This document shows, in pieces, positions 33,406 to 33,455 of a stretch of DNA of 33,455 nucleotides. The position numbers and the translations under genes are program-made. Positions within the stretch are counted from its first letter, which is position 1. Each line of letters starts with the position of its first letter. Source of the stretch: DASZCR01 sp964246705 (lineage in GTDB: Bacteria > Acidobacteriota > Blastocatellia > Pyrinomonadales > Pyrinomonadaceae); NCBI GenBank assembly GCA_964246705.1, contig CAXTRQ010000053.1:1-33455 (forward strand), read 5' to 3'. The notes beneath the pieces are model-generated. The model searched no databases. It had not been told where the DNA came from and saw only the letters and a program-made list of their open reading frames with translations.

Positions 33406-33455
33406 TGACGAGTGAGAAGTGACGAGCAAGTGAAGTTCTTCCGTCTCGTCACTTC
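33406..33455. repeat. Tandem 7-mers with an 11-bp inverted repeat at the right edge
   Basis: TGACGAG, TGAGAAG, TGACGAG and CAAGTGA run from 33406 to 33433. GAAGTGACGAG (33416-33426) pairs exactly with CTCGTCACTTC (33445-33455). The structure follows the BMC-H gene and reaches the window edge, so it may continue. Confidence 0.75.

Noticed and set aside
1..33455. CRISPR array or CRISPR-linked targeting in the Tn7-like element
   Set aside because: No regularly spaced direct repeats of 25-40 bp and no cas genes were seen; the element has its own tnsD and tnsE instead.

Overview
The window joins two kinds of DNA. From about 15.9 kb to the right-hand edge is a GC-rich bacterial chromosome carrying housekeeping genes. 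From position 1 to 15909 is the right-hand part of a more AT-rich Tn7-like transposon, inserted just downstream of glmS. The gene mix suggests Acidobacteriota, perhaps a Blastocatellia-like lineage: a Roadblock/MglA pair, Rex, a bacterial microcompartment (BMC) shell gene beside a class II aldolase, and intergenic 7-bp tandem repeats. That placement is inference from gene content, not from a marker gene.

Transposon (1-15909; the left end is outside the window). All transposition genes are on the minus strand, in the Tn7 order tnsA-tnsB-tnsC-tnsD-tnsE, reading away from glmS. The right end (15847-15909) has three TnsB-like repeats spaced exactly 20 bp apart and ends in TGT/ACA. Its tip lies 27 bp beyond the glmS stop codon, the canonical attTn7 position. 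Catalytic residues of TnsA and TnsB, the TnsC Walker motifs and the TnsD CCCH zinc site are all present. However, tnsC is cut by one in-frame TAG that separates the AAA+ domain from the C-terminal region. A hairpin just before tnsA buries its Shine-Dalgarno sequence.

Cargo. Two modules are visible. Between tnsC and tnsD sits a pair of membrane-protein genes (9073-10709), one with an HELLH metalloprotease motif. The pair is bracketed by two similar ATTCCAC-N14-GTGGAAT palindromes. To the left of tnsE lies an AT-rich, tightly coupled three-gene operon (151-5057): a DNA methyltransferase, a protein with two GHKL ATPase modules (MORC/Hsp90-like at the N terminus, histidine-kinase-like at the C terminus), and a receiver-domain protein with an unrecognised C-terminal region. 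This is the best candidate for a little-described system, possibly a phosphorelay-controlled defence module.

Chromosome. glmS (with an apparent frameshift), glmU and yvcK form an envelope-precursor cluster on the minus strand, followed by a basic TPR protein. A plus-strand Roadblock/MglA pair follows. Next on the minus strand come a GNAT acetyltransferase, queA, a YihY-family membrane protein, a large exported protein, ruvB, ruvA and a cysteine dioxygenase. Finally, divergent plus-strand genes encode Rex, a TonB-like protein, a class II aldolase with a likely encapsulation peptide, and a BMC-H shell protein. They look like the start of a BMC locus that continues past the window. Many chromosomal gaps hold inverted repeats built partly from degenerate 7-bp units.
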